64,000 bases of DNA from Verrucomicrobiaceae bacterium (GTDB lineage Bacteria > Pseudomonadota > Gammaproteobacteria > Pseudomonadales > CAMLJR01), in contig JAQGNY010000011.1 of assembly GCA_028293825.1 (NCBI GenBank), positions 83,952 to 147,951 of the forward strand, in the 5' to 3' direction. Shown piece by piece: positions 19,883-29,090 of this stretch. Each line of letters opens with the position of its first letter. The first letter of the stretch is position 1. The notes beneath the pieces were generated by a model, which was given only the letters and a program-made list of their open reading frames with translations, ran no database searches and was not told the origin of the DNA. The translations under genes were made by a program, and so were the position numbers.

Positions 19883-21007
19883 ATGACGATGGCAGAATTG
19901 CTCGAAGCTAAATTCGATTCGCGTCATTTCGTGCCTGCGTTTAAAAACGTCAGTCGTGACGTGGTCGAGTTCGATAATCCCCCGGCCTATTCGCGCAGTA
20001 TTCGCGCTACAGCGCTAGTGTTTGAAGACCCAGCGTCTAGAGCGCTATACGAGCGCTTGGAAAAACTCGCGCCCAGCAACGCAAATGTTCTCATCATTGG
20101 CGAGACCGGCACCGGCAAAGAATTGGTGGCGCGGCAGGTGCATCGCCTGAGCGGGCGCGGCAAGGGCCCTTTCATTGCGGTCAACTGCGCGGCACTACCG
20201 GAGCAATTGGTTGAGAGCGAATTATTCGGACATGAAAAAGGTGCTTTTACCGGAGCCCAGGAACAGAAAAAAGGTTGGTTCGAAGTCGCCAACGGCGGCA
20301 CTCTATTTCTCGATGAAATTGGCGATTTGCCACCTGCGACTCAAGTGAAATTATTGCGCGTGTTGCAGGAGCGCGTATTAAGTCGCGTCGGCAGCCGCAC
20401 CACTATCCCCATCAATATTCGTTTAGTGGCAGCGACCAATGTCAATCTGGAAGAGGCCGTAAAAACTGGTCGCTTCAGAGAAGATTTGTACTATCGTTTA
20501 AATGTTGCGAAAGTGAATCTGCCGCCATTGCGCGAACGGCTTGGCGATATTGGGCCGCTGGCGGAACATTTTGTGGAAACGTACCGCGAGAATCTCGGCA
20601 TAGCGGCTGCCGGTATTTCCGAATCCGCGCGCGAAGCGTTATTGGATTATCCATGGCCCGGCAATATTCGCGAGTTGGAAAACGTCATTCACCACGCCAT
20701 GCTGGTGATGCAAAACAACATCATCGAAGCCGAAGATCTCGATTTAGCGAAATACAGTTTTTCGAGATCATCGCCCGATCAATTGCAGCAAGAGGTGAAT
20801 GATCGCCAGGCCAATTTATCGCTTGAGCATGCGCTGCTGGATTTACTGGATGGTCACGGCAAGCATTTATTCGCCGATATCGAAGCGCGCGTAGTTCGCT
20901 GCGCCTTCGAATATTGCCAACACAATCAATTGCAGACGGCAAAACTATTGGGTATCAGCCGTAATATTTTGCGGCACCGCTTGAAATTGTACGGAATGCT
21001 GCAGTAA
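19883..21007 (+). CDS. Sigma-54-dependent activator lacking a sensory domain (SfnR-like)
   Basis: Walker A GETGTGKE, GAFTGA loop, C-terminal Fis-type HTH; ATG directly follows the molbindin stop. Confidence 0.88.
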   Translation: MTMAELLEAKFDSRHFVPAFKNVSRDVVEFDNPPAYSRSIRATALVFEDPASRALYERLEKLAPSNANVLIIGETGTGKELVARQVHRLSGRGKGPFIAVNCAALPEQLVESELFGHEKGAFTGAQEQKKGWFEVANGGTLFLDEIGDLPPATQVKLLRVLQERVLSRVGSRTTIPINIRLVAATNVNLEEAVKTGRFREDLYYRLNVAKVNLPPLRERLGDIGPLAEHFVETYRENLGIAAAGISESAREALLDYPWPGNIRELENVIHHAMLVMQNNIIEAEDLDLAKYSFSRSSPDQLQQEVNDRQANLSLEHALLDLLDGHGKHLFADIEARVVRCAFEYCQHNQLQTAKLLGISRNILRHRLKLYGMLQ

Positions 21008-21038
21008 CAGCGCGGAAAGTGAAACGTCCAATCGAAAA

Positions 21039-22463
21039 TTACTGTGCGGCTATTATATCGAGTGAATCGGATAAATCGAATGAATCGAGTAAATGCCGCA
21101 CAGCTTTTTCAACATGTGCTCGCAACTCGGGCACGGCAGTAGCTTCCCAATATTTGGCTTTCAAAAATGGGCCGACATAAAAAATATTTGTCGACGCATT
21201 TCCGTTCGCCGAGATAACCGCGTAGTTATCGTTAACGTTAATGCCCAACTGCAAAATATCCTGACTGATAGCGCCGCGTTGCAATAAAGCCGTCAACAAC
21301 GGATTCGTCGAATGCTTTAAATTATTGCTCGGCCCGGTGCAATTAATTACTGTGCCGACTCGCGTAGTAATTACTTCGCTTCTCCCACGCACACGCCAGC
21401 TTACATTTACTGCACCTTCGCTTTCGTTTTCATACAGATGCGAAAGCCGCCCGGCATTGATGGTCAGCTGCTTGGTCAGTAATAAATCCTGTAATGAGGC
21501 CGCTACCGGCGGTGCCAGCCGGTGTCGATGTACATCCCAATAAATAAGGCAGTGGCGCAAAAAACGCCGGCGCTCGCTGTCGCTGATTTTTTCTTGCCAC
21601 ATAGTGGGCGTGTGCGGACGCAGTGCACCGATAAGACTTCGCCAATTACTACCGTCAACGACAGCGGTTTTTGCGAGCACACGCAATTGACGCAAAACTG
21701 CTGAAATTTGCAGCTCCGATTTAAACAGTGAAGCGGGCAGCGTTACATCATGTGGCTCTTGACTTAAACCACGGTGAGCCAGCGGCGTGAGGCCACGTCG
21801 AGATAACGCAAAAATGGGCTGATTGAAATTTTTAGCACCCAGCGACAATGCGACATCGACGGCGGTTAAGCCGGCTCCAATCAGCAACATTGGTTGCTGC
21901 CTATCGATTGAGTCAAGGATTTGCAATGCCCAGGGATCGCGAATATACCGTTTACTGCTTCGAAAGAATTCCGCATCTAAGCCAGAAGGATCGGTCGGTA
22001 TGGTGTTTCCTGTCGCCAATAAAACTTTATCCGCATCCACTATTTGTCCATCGGACAATTCCACGTGCAGCAAACCTTCTCTTTCGTGCACATCAATAAC
22101 ACTGCCCTGAACAATCGAAAACTCAATATTTGAATTTTTCTCTGCGATCGATTCACGCAGCAACGATTGCAAATAATCGCCATAAACATAGCGCGGCAAA
22201 AAATCGGCACTCGCCGCCGTGGCGTCCGAACTTTTTGCAAACCTCAGAAAATGTTCCGGGTCGTTGGCGAATGCACTCATGCTGCCGGCGGGCACATTGA
22301 GCAGATGTGTTTTTTCTCCGGCCGCATAGGCAATGCCGCGCCCCGCTTCATCGCGGTCAATCAGCATGATTTGAAGAGCGCTATTCGATTTGCTTTTGAG
22401 CAGATGTATCGCCGCCAATGTTCCACAAAACCCAGCACCGACTATTACAATTTTTTTCGACAT
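21039..22463 (-). CDS. FAD/NAD(P)-binding protein (YdhS-like)
   Basis: VIVGAGFCGTLAAIHLL; DRDEAGRGIAYAAGEKTHLLNVPAGSMSAF. Confidence 0.85.
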   Translation of the reverse strand: MSKKIVIVGAGFCGTLAAIHLLKSKSNSALQIMLIDRDEAGRGIAYAAGEKTHLLNVPAGSMSAFANDPEHFLRFAKSSDATAASADFLPRYVYGDYLQSLLRESIAEKNSNIEFSIVQGSVIDVHEREGLLHVELSDGQIVDADKVLLATGNTIPTDPSGLDAEFFRSSKRYIRDPWALQILDSIDRQQPMLLIGAGLTAVDVALSLGAKNFNQPIFALSRRGLTPLAHRGLSQEPHDVTLPASLFKSELQISAVLRQLRVLAKTAVVDGSNWRSLIGALRPHTPTMWQEKISDSERRRFLRHCLIYWDVHRHRLAPPVAASLQDLLLTKQLTINAGRLSHLYENESEGAVNVSWRVRGRSEVITTRVGTVINCTGPSNNLKHSTNPLLTALLQRGAISQDILQLGINVNDNYAVISANGNASTNIFYVGPFLKAKYWEATAVPELRAHVEKAVRHLLDSFDLSDSLDIIAAQ

Positions 22464-22767
22464 CAGAAAAATCTTTAATTAATTATTTGGATTGTTTAAT
22501 TTCTAATCGCAGTATTTCACGTCGGTTGATGTGCTTATTTTCACGACATTTAAAATCATAACATCGTCAAATAATCTAAAAGCTATTTAGTGAAGTAATT
22601 CTTGCACACGATCGAGGCACTGTTGCTGTAGCAGCAATTCGCTTTCATTTTTCACTTATTCCCTTTCTTTCCACGCATTAACGTGTTCCCTTCAAGTTCG
22701 GCATTGCGGCGGAATAACCATAGAGTTAAATACTATTTCCCAGGTTCATTTCACACAGGTACTTTAC

Positions 22768-22779
22768 TGGCTATAGCCA
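22768..22779. promoter_or_regulatory. Perfect 12-bp palindrome upstream of the encapsulin operon
   Basis: TGGCTATAGCCA, about 100 bp before the rhodanese start. Confidence 0.3.
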
Positions 22780-22876
22780 CCAGCGCTTCGGCATTAGTTA
22801 GATACATCCAGAGGCGTTGGTTGAGCGCAGAAATGTGTTGGCTGCATTAAATGATTCATTTTTCGGAGATATTCTA

Positions 22877-23392
22877 ATGAGCGTTGCCATTCAAGCGACC
22901 ACCACGAATGCATCTAATGAAACTGACGAGTCGGCGAATTTATCTGCAGCAGCAACCGCTATTTTGCAAAAGGCGCGCGATGCAGCGGCCAGCGATAACC
23001 TCGATTACGCGGGCGGTGTTTCGCCTGTCGATGCGTGGACTTTATTTTCCGAAGGCGCCGCAGTATTAGTCGATGTGCGCAGCGGCGAAGAACGCAAATT
23101 CGTCGGTCATGTACCGGATACGTTACACGTAGCGTGGGCAACCGGAACATCGTTAACACGCAACCCGCGCTTCACGCGCGAGCTCGAAGCAAAAGTTAAA
23201 AAGGATCAGGTTGTACTGTTATTGTGCCGCAGTGGCAAACGCTCGGCCGCCGCCGCGCAAGCCGCGACCAAAGCTGGGTTCACGCAAGCGTTCAATGTGT
23301 TGGAAGGTTTTGAAGGCGAAATAGATGCGCAGCAACAACGCGGTGGCTTAGGCGGTTGGCGTTTTCATAGCCTGCCTTGGACTCAAGATTAA
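22877..23392 (+). CDS. Rhodanese-like sulfurtransferase
   Basis: VLVDVRSGEERKFVGHVPDTLHVAW...VVLLLCRSGKRSAAAAQAA; start after GGAG preferred over 22817. Confidence 0.9.
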   Translation: MSVAIQATTTNASNETDESANLSAAATAILQKARDAAASDNLDYAGGVSPVDAWTLFSEGAAVLVDVRSGEERKFVGHVPDTLHVAWATGTSLTRNPRFTRELEAKVKKDQVVLLLCRSGKRSAAAAQAATKAGFTQAFNVLEGFEGEIDAQQQRGGLGGWRFHSLPWTQD

Positions 23393-23468
23393 CCAGTGAT
23401 GGTTCTCGCGTACTCTCGTAGAAGAGTAAAAACGTAGAAATAGCCATCACACAGAAAGAAGAAGCGGT

Positions 23469-24431
23469 ATGAGTTCTGATACAAATGATTTGTTCGGCGA
23501 ACAACAAAAGCCCAAATGGGATCTCAACGCGATCGTGGTTGATTTGCGAGCTCAGCGCGAACGCTGGCGCAGCGAGCAACATCGCAATCTGGAATTTGGC
23601 GGCCGCGAATTACCTTCGCGCGAAGCATTGCGCGATATCGCCGATGCGCTGTGCGGCGCACTTTTTCCGATGCGGTTGGGACCACCTGATTTGCGTCAGG
23701 AAACGGAAGATTTTTATATCGGTCATACGCTCGATACTGCATTAACAGCACTGCTTGAACAGGTGCGACTAGAGCTGCATTACAACTCGCGACACGCAAC
23801 AACAGTTGATGAAGGTATCGATCAAGAAGCCATTACCATCGTCAGAAAATTCGCTGCTCAATTAGGAACAATTCGCGGCGTACTCGACAGCGATATTCAA
23901 GCGGCTTATCGCGGTGATCCCGCCGCGCGCAGCGTCGACGAAGTATTGCTCTGTTATCCCGGCATTATTGCCATCATCCACCATCGCTTAGCGCATGTAC
24001 TTTACAAGCTCGGCGTGCCGTTGCTCGCGCGCATTATTGCCGAGCGCGCGCACTCGGAAACCGGCATCGATATTCATCCGGGCGCAAAAATTGGCGCAGG
24101 ATTTTTTATCGATCACGGCACCGGTGTTGTGATTGGTGAAACAGCGGAAATTGGTGAACGCGTGCGCCTTTATCAGGCTGTCACCCTCGGTGCGAAACGT
24201 TTCAACACCGACGCGGAAGGCAATTTGCAGAAAGGTCAGCCGCGACATCCCATTGTTGAAAATGACGTCGTTATTTATGCGGGTGCCACCGTGCTCGGCC
24301 GCATAACTATTGGTCATGGCTCGACGATTGGCGGCAATGTTTGGCTTACCCGTAGCGTGCCGCCGGGCAGCAATGTCACGCAGGCAAACTCCCAACACGA
24401 AGTTCCCGCAAAAGAAAATTTAAGCTTATGA
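23469..24431 (+). CDS. Serine O-acetyltransferase (EpsC/CysE type)
   Basis: SETGIDIHPGAKIGAGFFIDHGTGVVIGETAEIGERVRLYQAVTLGA hexapeptide repeats. Confidence 0.93.
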   Translation: MSSDTNDLFGEQQKPKWDLNAIVVDLRAQRERWRSEQHRNLEFGGRELPSREALRDIADALCGALFPMRLGPPDLRQETEDFYIGHTLDTALTALLEQVRLELHYNSRHATTVDEGIDQEAITIVRKFAAQLGTIRGVLDSDIQAAYRGDPAARSVDEVLLCYPGIIAIIHHRLAHVLYKLGVPLLARIIAERAHSETGIDIHPGAKIGAGFFIDHGTGVVIGETAEIGERVRLYQAVTLGAKRFNTDAEGNLQKGQPRHPIVENDVVIYAGATVLGRITIGHGSTIGGNVWLTRSVPPGSNVTQANSQHEVPAKENLSL

Positions 24432-24682
24432 CGCAGCTGTCTGATCAATTCGGTTCCATTGTTCGGCGCTCGCGCGAAAGCAATGGTTGGTCGCAAGAAG
24501 TACTTGCAGATCGCGCGGGACTTAATCGTTCGTATCTTGGTGAGATCGAACGCGGCAGCGCTGTGCCGTCGTTAACGACAATTTCAAAAATAGCGACAGC
24601 GCTTGAAGTGAGTGTGTCCTCTTTAATTGCTCTCTGCGAACAGCCCTCTTTTTTGAATAATGTTCAACTAGCCAACGAATGA
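24428..24682 (+). CDS. XRE-family HTH regulator
   Basis: GWSQEVLADRAGLNRSYLGEIERGSAVPSLTTISKIATAL; ATGA overlap with upstream gene. Confidence 0.9.
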   Translation: MTQLSDQFGSIVRRSRESNGWSQEVLADRAGLNRSYLGEIERGSAVPSLTTISKIATALEVSVSSLIALCEQPSFLNNVQLANE

Positions 24683-24715
24683 TGGGTATAGGCGGTTGAC
24701 TGAGCCTTAGCGCTG

Positions 24716-24739
24716 AACGATCTTAGCTTATCGTTTTTT
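24716..24739 (+). terminator. Weak hairpin plus T-run between the XRE and encapsulin genes
   Basis: AACGAT-N8-ATCGTT followed by TTTT. Confidence 0.4.
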
Positions 24740-24776
24740 CTACTATGTATTCCGTTTATCTCTAACAGGGAGCCCG

Positions 24777-25709
24777 ATGATGGCTGACACTCCAGATGTG
24801 CAATTAGCGCTTGGCGACAATGCCGCGCGCCAACTTGCCAATGCAACTAAAACCGTACCGCAGTTATCAACTATTTCGCCGCGATGGCTCGTTCACTTGT
24901 TGCAATGGTTACCTGTTGAAGCAGGTATTTATCGCGTCAACAAAGTTAAAAACCCAACCCAGGTAAATGTTGCGTGCACGCAGCGCGATGAAGCGGACCT
25001 TCCGCAAACATTTGTCGATTACGAAGAAAATCCACGCGAATATTTTTTGAATGCTGTCACCACGGTGTTAGATGTTCACACTCGCGTATCGGATCTTTAC
25101 AGCAGCCCGCACGATCAAATCAAAGAGCAATTGCGCCTGACGATCGAAACGATCAAAGAACGCCAGGAAAGTGAATTAATTAATAACCCCGAGTACGGTC
25201 TGCTCGCCGCAGTTGATGATTCGCAGCGCATTTCGACATTGACCGGCGCGCCGACACCGGACGATCTGGACGACTTAATTACGAAAGTGTGGAAAGAGCC
25301 GGGCTTTTTTCTCGCGCATCCACTCGCCATCGCTGCGTTCGGTCGCGAATGCACACGCCGCGGCGTACCACCGCCCACAGTGAGCTTATTCGGCTCGCAG
25401 TTTTTAACCTGGCGCGGATTGCCATTAATTCCATCGGACAAAGTTCCGGTCGAAGACGGCAAAACCAAAATCATTTTGATGCGCGTTGGCGAGAAACGTC
25501 AGGGCGTGGTCGGTGTATTCCAGCCCGGCCTTGCTGGCGAACAAAGCCCCGGTTTGTCGGTGCGCTTTATGGGTATCGGCCGCAATGCCATCGCCTCGTA
25601 CTTAATTTCGCTGTACTGCTCACTCGCAGTATTAACCGAAGATGCACTCGCTGTGCTCGAAGATGTGGAAGTCGGCAAATATCATGAATACCCCGACACC
25701 TACAAATAA
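24777..25709 (+). CDS. srpI: Family 2A encapsulin shell protein (SrpI-like)
   Basis: Whole-protein resemblance: ARQLANATKTVPQLSTISPRWLVHLLQWLPVEAGIYRVNKV...NPREYFLNAVTTVLDVHTRVSDLY; next gene is a cysteine desulfurase with a long N-terminal extension. Confidence 0.92.
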   Translation: MMADTPDVQLALGDNAARQLANATKTVPQLSTISPRWLVHLLQWLPVEAGIYRVNKVKNPTQVNVACTQRDEADLPQTFVDYEENPREYFLNAVTTVLDVHTRVSDLYSSPHDQIKEQLRLTIETIKERQESELINNPEYGLLAAVDDSQRISTLTGAPTPDDLDDLITKVWKEPGFFLAHPLAIAAFGRECTRRGVPPPTVSLFGSQFLTWRGLPLIPSDKVPVEDGKTKIILMRVGEKRQGVVGVFQPGLAGEQSPGLSVRFMGIGRNAIASYLISLYCSLAVLTEDALAVLEDVEVGKYHEYPDTYK

Positions 25710-27525
25710 CGGAGCCACGGGCTTGTTCGACGAAGCGACGTTAAATCGTTTGGCGGGAGAGTTCTTCGCCGCGCTGCCAGGTTCGCCGCAATCGGCTTTG
25801 GACTTTTCATCGCCGAAGCCGCCGGTGGATCCCGGCATTGCGCAACGCGCCCCTTCGCTAACACCATCGGCGACCACCCAAACGGGTGTGCCGGATGTGG
25901 TGAACCAAAGCGCACCGGCGCTCGGTCGCGGCGGCAACCCCGTATTGGGTGTGCCCGAAGCTTACGCGGCTGCGCTGCCGCAAATCAGCTCGCCACCTTC
26001 GCGTGCGCCGACACCAGATTTGCCGACGGGCATATCACCGCCCACTTCGCCCTATTATTTTTTGGGCGAGTCGAGCGCTTATCCATCGGCGTTGCCCGCG
26101 CAACAGGACGTGCCGATTGACGATCGCGTTAGCGCGCAGTCGTTTGGTTTGCCCGGCGCTGCGGAATTGAAAGCACTGCTGAGCACCGACCGCATCGCGC
26201 AGCCTGCCGCACCGCAAGCGCAGAGCGGCAACCAATCGTTTTATTTTCTCGATGCGCAATCGTCGAACGATAAATCGATTCCCGCCCTCGCACCCGGCGC
26301 GCATCCGCCGTTCGATGTGAACGCCGTGCGTCGCGATTTTCCGATTCTGCAAGAGCGCGTGAATGGTCGCCCGTTAATTTGGTTCGACAACGCGGCGACC
26401 ACGCACAAGCCGCAGTCCGTCATCGATCGTCTTGTGTATTTTTACGCGCACGAAAACTCCAACATCCATCGCGCTGCGCACGAACTGGCAGCCCGCGCGA
26501 CCGATGCATACGAGGGCGCCCGCAACAAAGTCGCGCGGTTTCTCGGCGCCGGTTCGGCCGACGAAATTGTGTTTGTGCGCGGCGCCACCGAGGCGATCAA
26601 TTTAGTCGCAAAAAGCTGGGGCAAACAAAATATCAAAGCGGGCGATGAAATTATCGTGTCGCTGCTCGAGCATCACGCCAACATCGTGCCGTGGCAGCAA
26701 TTGGCGGCCGAAACCGGCGCAAAAATTCGCGTCATTCCCGTCGACGACAGCGGCCAAATACTGCTGGAAGAATATCGCCGCCTGTTGAACGACCGCACCA
26801 AGCTGGTCGCAATCACGCAGGTTTCGAATGCGCTCGGCACGGTGACGCCAGTCAAGGAAATCATCGATCTCGCGCATCGCCAAGGCGCCTGCGTATTGGT
26901 CGATGGCGCGCAAGCGGTGTCGCATATGCGCGTCAACGTGCAAGCGCTCGACGCTGACTTCTATGTGTTCTCCGGCCACAAAGTATTCGGCCCCACCGGC
27001 ATCGGCGTGGTCTACGGCAAGTCGGCGATTCTCGAATCGATGCCGCCGTGGCAAGGCGGCGGCAATATGATTGTCGATGTCACGTTTGAGCGCATTCAGT
27101 ATCAGGATGCACCCGCGCGCTTTGAGGCGGGCACCGGCAACATTGCCGATGCGGTTGGCCTTGGTGCGGCCATCGATTACGTCGAGCGCATCGGTCTGGA
27201 AAACATTGCCCGTTACGAACACGATCTGCTCGTGTACGCCACGCAAGCGTTGAAAACCATTCCGGGCTTGCGCCTGATCGGCACCGCGGCGGACAAAGCC
27301 AGCGTCGCCTCGTTCGTGCTGAACGGCTACTCCAACGAGGAAGTCGGCAAAGCACTGAATCAGGAAGGCGTTGCGGTCCGCACTGGACACCATTGCGCGC
27401 AACCAATTCTGCGTCGCTTCAGTCTCGAAAACACGGTCCGCCCATCACTGGCCTTCTACAACACCTGCCAGGAAGTCGATGTGATGATTTCCGTGTTACT
27501 GCGCCTGCGCGGCAACCGCCGCTAA
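25684..27525 (+). CDS. Family 2A encapsulin cargo: cysteine desulfurase with disordered N-terminal targeting domain
   Basis: SufS-like domain (WFDNAATTHKPQSVIDRL, SGHKVFGPTGIGVVYGK, VRTGHHCAQPI) after about 200 Pro/Ala/Ser-rich residues; start overlaps the shell gene by 26 nt. Confidence 0.93.
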   Translation: MNTPTPTNNGATGLFDEATLNRLAGEFFAALPGSPQSALDFSSPKPPVDPGIAQRAPSLTPSATTQTGVPDVVNQSAPALGRGGNPVLGVPEAYAAALPQISSPPSRAPTPDLPTGISPPTSPYYFLGESSAYPSALPAQQDVPIDDRVSAQSFGLPGAAELKALLSTDRIAQPAAPQAQSGNQSFYFLDAQSSNDKSIPALAPGAHPPFDVNAVRRDFPILQERVNGRPLIWFDNAATTHKPQSVIDRLVYFYAHENSNIHRAAHELAARATDAYEGARNKVARFLGAGSADEIVFVRGATEAINLVAKSWGKQNIKAGDEIIVSLLEHHANIVPWQQLAAETGAKIRVIPVDDSGQILLEEYRRLLNDRTKLVAITQVSNALGTVTPVKEIIDLAHRQGACVLVDGAQAVSHMRVNVQALDADFYVFSGHKVFGPTGIGVVYGKSAILESMPPWQGGGNMIVDVTFERIQYQDAPARFEAGTGNIADAVGLGAAIDYVERIGLENIARYEHDLLVYATQALKTIPGLRLIGTAADKASVASFVLNGYSNEEVGKALNQEGVAVRTGHHCAQPILRRFSLENTVRPSLAFYNTCQEVDVMISVLLRLRGNRR

Positions 27526-27556
27526 CACGGCGCGAAGTACACGCAGCAAAACGAAT

Positions 27557-27592
27557 AGTGGAAGCGCCTTATTGGGCTTCCACTGTTTATTT
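27557..27592 (+). terminator. Probable operon terminator
   Basis: AGTGGAAGC...GCTTCCACT 9-bp stem followed by a T-rich tract. Confidence 0.7.
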
Positions 27593-27730
27593 GCAGCAAA
27601 CAAACGAACCTCCCCGTTACCCGATCCATTTCACCTGCCCCATTACCTGCGCTTCTATCCGCTCTACTAAATCAAACATCGCGTTAATGCATCACCCACG
27701 CCGCTGTATCTAATTCGCAACTAGCGCGAG

Positions 27731-28045
27731 TCAACTCAAACTGAGCAAAAGCCTATTCAAAGTGAGCGAAAGCTTATGCAGAACGAGAAATAACTAACAC
27801 AGACAGAGCAATAACTATCGCAGACAGAGAAAAAGCTATCGCCGACATAGATCGAGCTAGCTCAGCGATAGAAAAAGCTAACTCAAATTGAGATAAATCT
27901 ATCTCCGCAATAGATAAAGCCAGCGCAGAGATAGAAAAAACTATCTCCGATTGAGATAAAGCTAACTCCGCGATAGATAGAGCTAGCTCCGCTAGAGAAA
28001 AAGGTCACTCCGAACGAGGATGAGCTAGCTCCGAGCAAGCTAACG
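27731..28045. repeat. Degenerate 21-bp tandem array, 15 units
   Basis: Consecutive 21-mers such as CTAACTCAAATTGAGATAAAT / CTATCTCCGCAATAGATAAAG / CTATCTCCGATTGAGATAAAG / CTAACTCCGCGATAGATAGAG. Confidence 0.92.
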
Positions 28046-28590
28046 CGAGCGCTTAGAGAGAAACAGCAGAACAAAACTGAGCCGGAGACCGCTCAAGGCA
28101 AGATCGAGGCACCGTCGAGCGCACTATTTTTTACTTCAACCAAAACCGCCGCTGACGTCAGCCCAAGCCCGCCACAGAATCCAATTAATTCTGCCAGTAA
28201 TTCCCGTCTGTTGAGCCACACAAGCGGATTGCAAACCCGACTTTAGCTGCCGCGCGTTATCAATGACTCGCAATGATATTCATAGCGCCCATCGATGAAA
28301 GTGCTCGCGTCGATACCCTTGGAGATTCGCACGCATTCTTCAAATAACCACTCATCGCTCCCATTGGACAGGTGAGGATATTCGGGTTAATTTTGCACCT
28401 CGCTACGGACAGCAACCCCATCCCCAATGTTGGTGCGGCTTCCACGGTATTTTGAAAGGCTGCAGAAATGGACACCATCAACCGACGCATCTGCGTTAAC
28501 CGCCAAAACCCAAGATCAGACGACGCGTCGCGTTTAATTTTTAAATGCGGACGTGTCTGCTTACTAATTTGTTAGCGAAAGGAGAGATTG

Positions 28591-28989
28591 ATGAATCGCA
28601 GAATATTCGTTGGTGCATGTATTTTTCTTGTAGGCGTGTCATGCTTTCCGCACGTTCAAGCCGCAGATGTTTCTATCGATGATAAGTGTTCGAAAGGATC
28701 TGCAATGGACATGTAAGACTGCGTCAGCAACGAACGAAAAATTTTAGATGAAAAACTTTCCAGCATTGTAAAAAATATTCGGGATCACTATTCATACATA
28801 AAAATAGATTCGCATCAAACCAAATGGCGAAGTTACGTAGACGCCTGGTGTGAAGAAATAGTCACTTTGTCTCATTGGGACGGTGGCAGAGAAACCGAAC
28901 ACTGCCTCATTAAGCACATCGAATCTCGCATTGAAGAAATCAATGAATATATGTGTGATGAAAATGGTTGCCCGCAGCCAGATCGCTAA
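28591..28989 (+). pseudogene. Small secreted Cys-rich LprI/DUF1311-like protein interrupted by one in-frame TAA
   Basis: Signal peptide MNRRIFVGACIFLVGVSCFPHVQA; TAA at 28714-28716; frame stays open to 28989. Confidence 0.75.
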
Positions 28990-29070
28990 CAAGGCAAAGC
29001 AATCGCAGCCTTCGGCTGCTGGGACTGTCAAACGCTACGCGTTTGCCAGCCCCTGTTTGCGTCGTTATGA
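28984..29070 (+). other. attC-like integron recombination site A
   Basis: CGCTAAC...GGGACTGTCAAACGC...GCGTTTGCCAGCCCC...GTCGTTATGA; paired R and L arms. Confidence 0.82.
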
Positions 29071-29090
29071 ATCCTAAAAGGATCTTTTGA

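Noticed and set aside
22464-22876. Sigma-54 promoter for the encapsulin operon driven by the SfnR-like activator
   Set aside because: GGCAC and TTGC elements exist but not with GG-N10-GC spacing.
26602-27402. 266-aa antisense ORF inside the cysteine desulfurase gene
   Set aside because: Typical shadow ORF opposite a strong coding frame with conserved catalytic motifs.
27731-28045. 21-bp array as a CRISPR
   Set aside because: Units abut directly with no unique spacers, and no cas genes are nearby.
27883-28074. 63-aa minus-strand ORF MFCCFSLSARVSLLG... as a gene
   Set aside because: Its heptad pattern follows from the 21-bp repeat period; no family resemblance and it covers only part of the array.
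28260-28490. 76-aa minus-strand ORF between the tandem array and cassettes
   Set aside because: No recognisable motif, no clear ribosome site; left unannotated.
28046-28590. An additional attC upstream of the first cassette
   Set aside because: GTT-containing heptamers exist (near 28254 and 28573) but no matching R''/L arms within a plausible distance.
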